Source of the DNA: an uncultured Prevotellaceae bacterium
GTDB taxonomy: Bacteria > Bacteroidota > Bacteroidia > Bacteroidales > Muribaculaceae
Assembly (NCBI GenBank): GCA_900317835.1
Contig: ONIL01000014.1
Span: forward strand, 83,681 to 147,680
Reading direction: 5' to 3'
DNA: 64,000 nt
This document shows positions 63,329 through 64,000 of the stretch, one piece after another. Within the stretch, counting starts at the first letter, position 1. Each line of letters starts with the position of its first letter. The notes below the pieces were generated by a model. That model was not told the origin of the DNA. It saw nothing but the letters and a program-made list of their open reading frames with translations, and ran no database searches. The translations under genes and the position numbers were made by a program.

Positions 63329-64000
63329 ATGAGCGAAGAATTAAAAAATTCTCCAATCGCCGATTTTGATTGGGACGCCTATGAGAAAGGCGAGACCAAA
63401 AGAGACAAATCTTTTGAAGAACTGGAAAAAACCTACGACAACTCCTTGAACAAGTTCCAGGAGAACGAAGTGACCGAAGGTACCGTGATCTCGATTAACA
63501 AGCGCGAGGTAGTGGTTAACATCGGTGCTAAGTCGGACGGCATCATTCCCGTTAGCGAATTCCGTTACAACCCTGACTTGAAGGTAGGCGACACCGTTGA
63601 GGTGTATGTCGAGAACCGTGAGGACAAGAAGGGTCAGCTCGTGCTGTCACACCGCCGTGCGCGCCAGGCCAAGAGCTGGGATCGCGTTAACGAAGCGCTT
63701 GAGAACAACGAGATCATCAAGGGTTACATCAAGTGCCGCACTAAGGGTGGTATGATCGTCGATGTATTTGGCATCGAGGCCTTCCTGCCCGGTTCGCAGA
63801 TTGACGTACGCCCCATCCGCAACTATGATGACTACGTTGACAAGACTATGGAGTTCAAGATCGTGAAGATCAATCAGGACTTCCGCAATGTTGTTGTTTC
63901 GCACAAGGCACTCATCGAGGCCGAGCTCGAACAGCAGAAGAAAGAGATCATGTCCAAGCTCGAGAAGGGTCAGGTACTCGAGGGTACCGTTAAGAACATC
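63329..64000 (+). CDS. rpsA: 30S ribosomal protein S1 (3' part cut off by window edge)
   Basis: 224 codons visible, open to the right edge. S1 binds mRNA to the 30S subunit. An acidic N-terminal arm (MSEELKNSPIADFDWDAYEK) is followed by S1 repeats: the first with EGTVISINKREVVVNIGAKSDGIIP and the second with IIKGYIKCRTKGGMIVDVFGIEAFLPGSQID. A third begins at LEGTVKNI as the window ends. The long acidic N-terminal extension is typical of Bacteroidetes S1. ATG 63329 follows a clear promoter and a hairpin leader. Confidence 0.95.
   Translation, partial: MSEELKNSPIADFDWDAYEKGETKRDKSFEELEKTYDNSLNKFQENEVTEGTVISINKREVVVNIGAKSDGIIPVSEFRYNPDLKVGDTVEVYVENREDKKGQLVLSHRRARQAKSWDRVNEALENNEIIKGYIKCRTKGGMIVDVFGIEAFLPGSQIDVRPIRNYDDYVDKTMEFKIVKINQDFRNVVVSHKALIEAELEQQKKEIMSKLEKGQVLEGTVKNI

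Overview
The window looks like chromosomal DNA from a gut-type Bacteroidales bacterium (Muribaculaceae/Prevotella-like; the species cannot be named by eye). Three things support this. Promoters have the Bacteroidetes form TTTG-N19-21-TAnnTTTG. The gene content is typical of the order: serine palmitoyltransferase, DUF4251, a dockerin/SUMF1 protein, secreted proteins with a T9SS-like tail, a pRiA4b ORF-3 family protein and a Na+/H+ NhaC antiporter. Shine-Dalgarno sequences are mostly weak. Base composition is moderate and even, except for the AT-rich intergenic stretches and a GC-rich palindrome cluster near 61.3-61.55 kb.

Layout. 0-4 kb (minus): the 5' part of myo-inositol-phosphate synthase, then the pdxA - HAD hydrolase - nucleotidyltransferase group. 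4.2-8.4 kb: a 1408-residue secreted leucine-rich-repeat protein. 8.8-12.9 kb: small lipoproteins, a TfoX-N protein, tRNA-Gly(CCC), a pRiA4b-like protein and serine palmitoyltransferase. 13-17.4 kb: ligA, two Bacteroidales proteins of unknown function, and a CPBP membrane protease. 17.5-22.4 kb: the sppA-lpxK-purine nucleoside phosphorylase-thiL operon. 22.4-23.3 kb: a gene-poor stretch with a probable small RNA and a 100-aa conserved protein. 23.4-28.5 kb: ADP-ribosylglycohydrolase, an RNA methyltransferase, radA, and groES-groEL behind a textbook sigma-54 promoter.

29.3-38.4 kb is the most interesting region. A LytTR regulator and a membrane FHA protein precede a seven-gene operon encoding an acidic membrane protein with DEDxAxAE repeats, an exported caspase-like protease, a zinc-ribbon/FHA protein, a PP2C phosphatase with a membrane anchor, a transmembrane Ser/Thr kinase with MORN repeats, and two exported SUMF1-fold proteins. 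Together they look like a complete phospho-signalling circuit (writer, eraser, readers) joined to a caspase-like effector and envelope proteins. The operon promoter is preceded by a 21-bp-spaced direct repeat of the kind LytTR proteins bind.

38.4-55.5 kb: an NhaC antiporter, a glycine-zipper OmpA lipoprotein, a B12-dependent ribonucleotide reductase broken by a frameshift, a GH2-GH3 glycosidase operon, an alanine/glycine symporter, rsgA, and a 5-formyl-THF cyclo-ligase/M16 protease pair. 55.6-61 kb: a dockerin-SUMF1 protein and two related large secreted proteins whose C-terminal tail matches that of the LRR protein. 61-63.2 kb: a palindrome cluster and a decayed phage remnant (HTH fragment, small membrane protein, truncated tape-measure protein) ending inside the promoter region of rpsA, which runs off the right edge.
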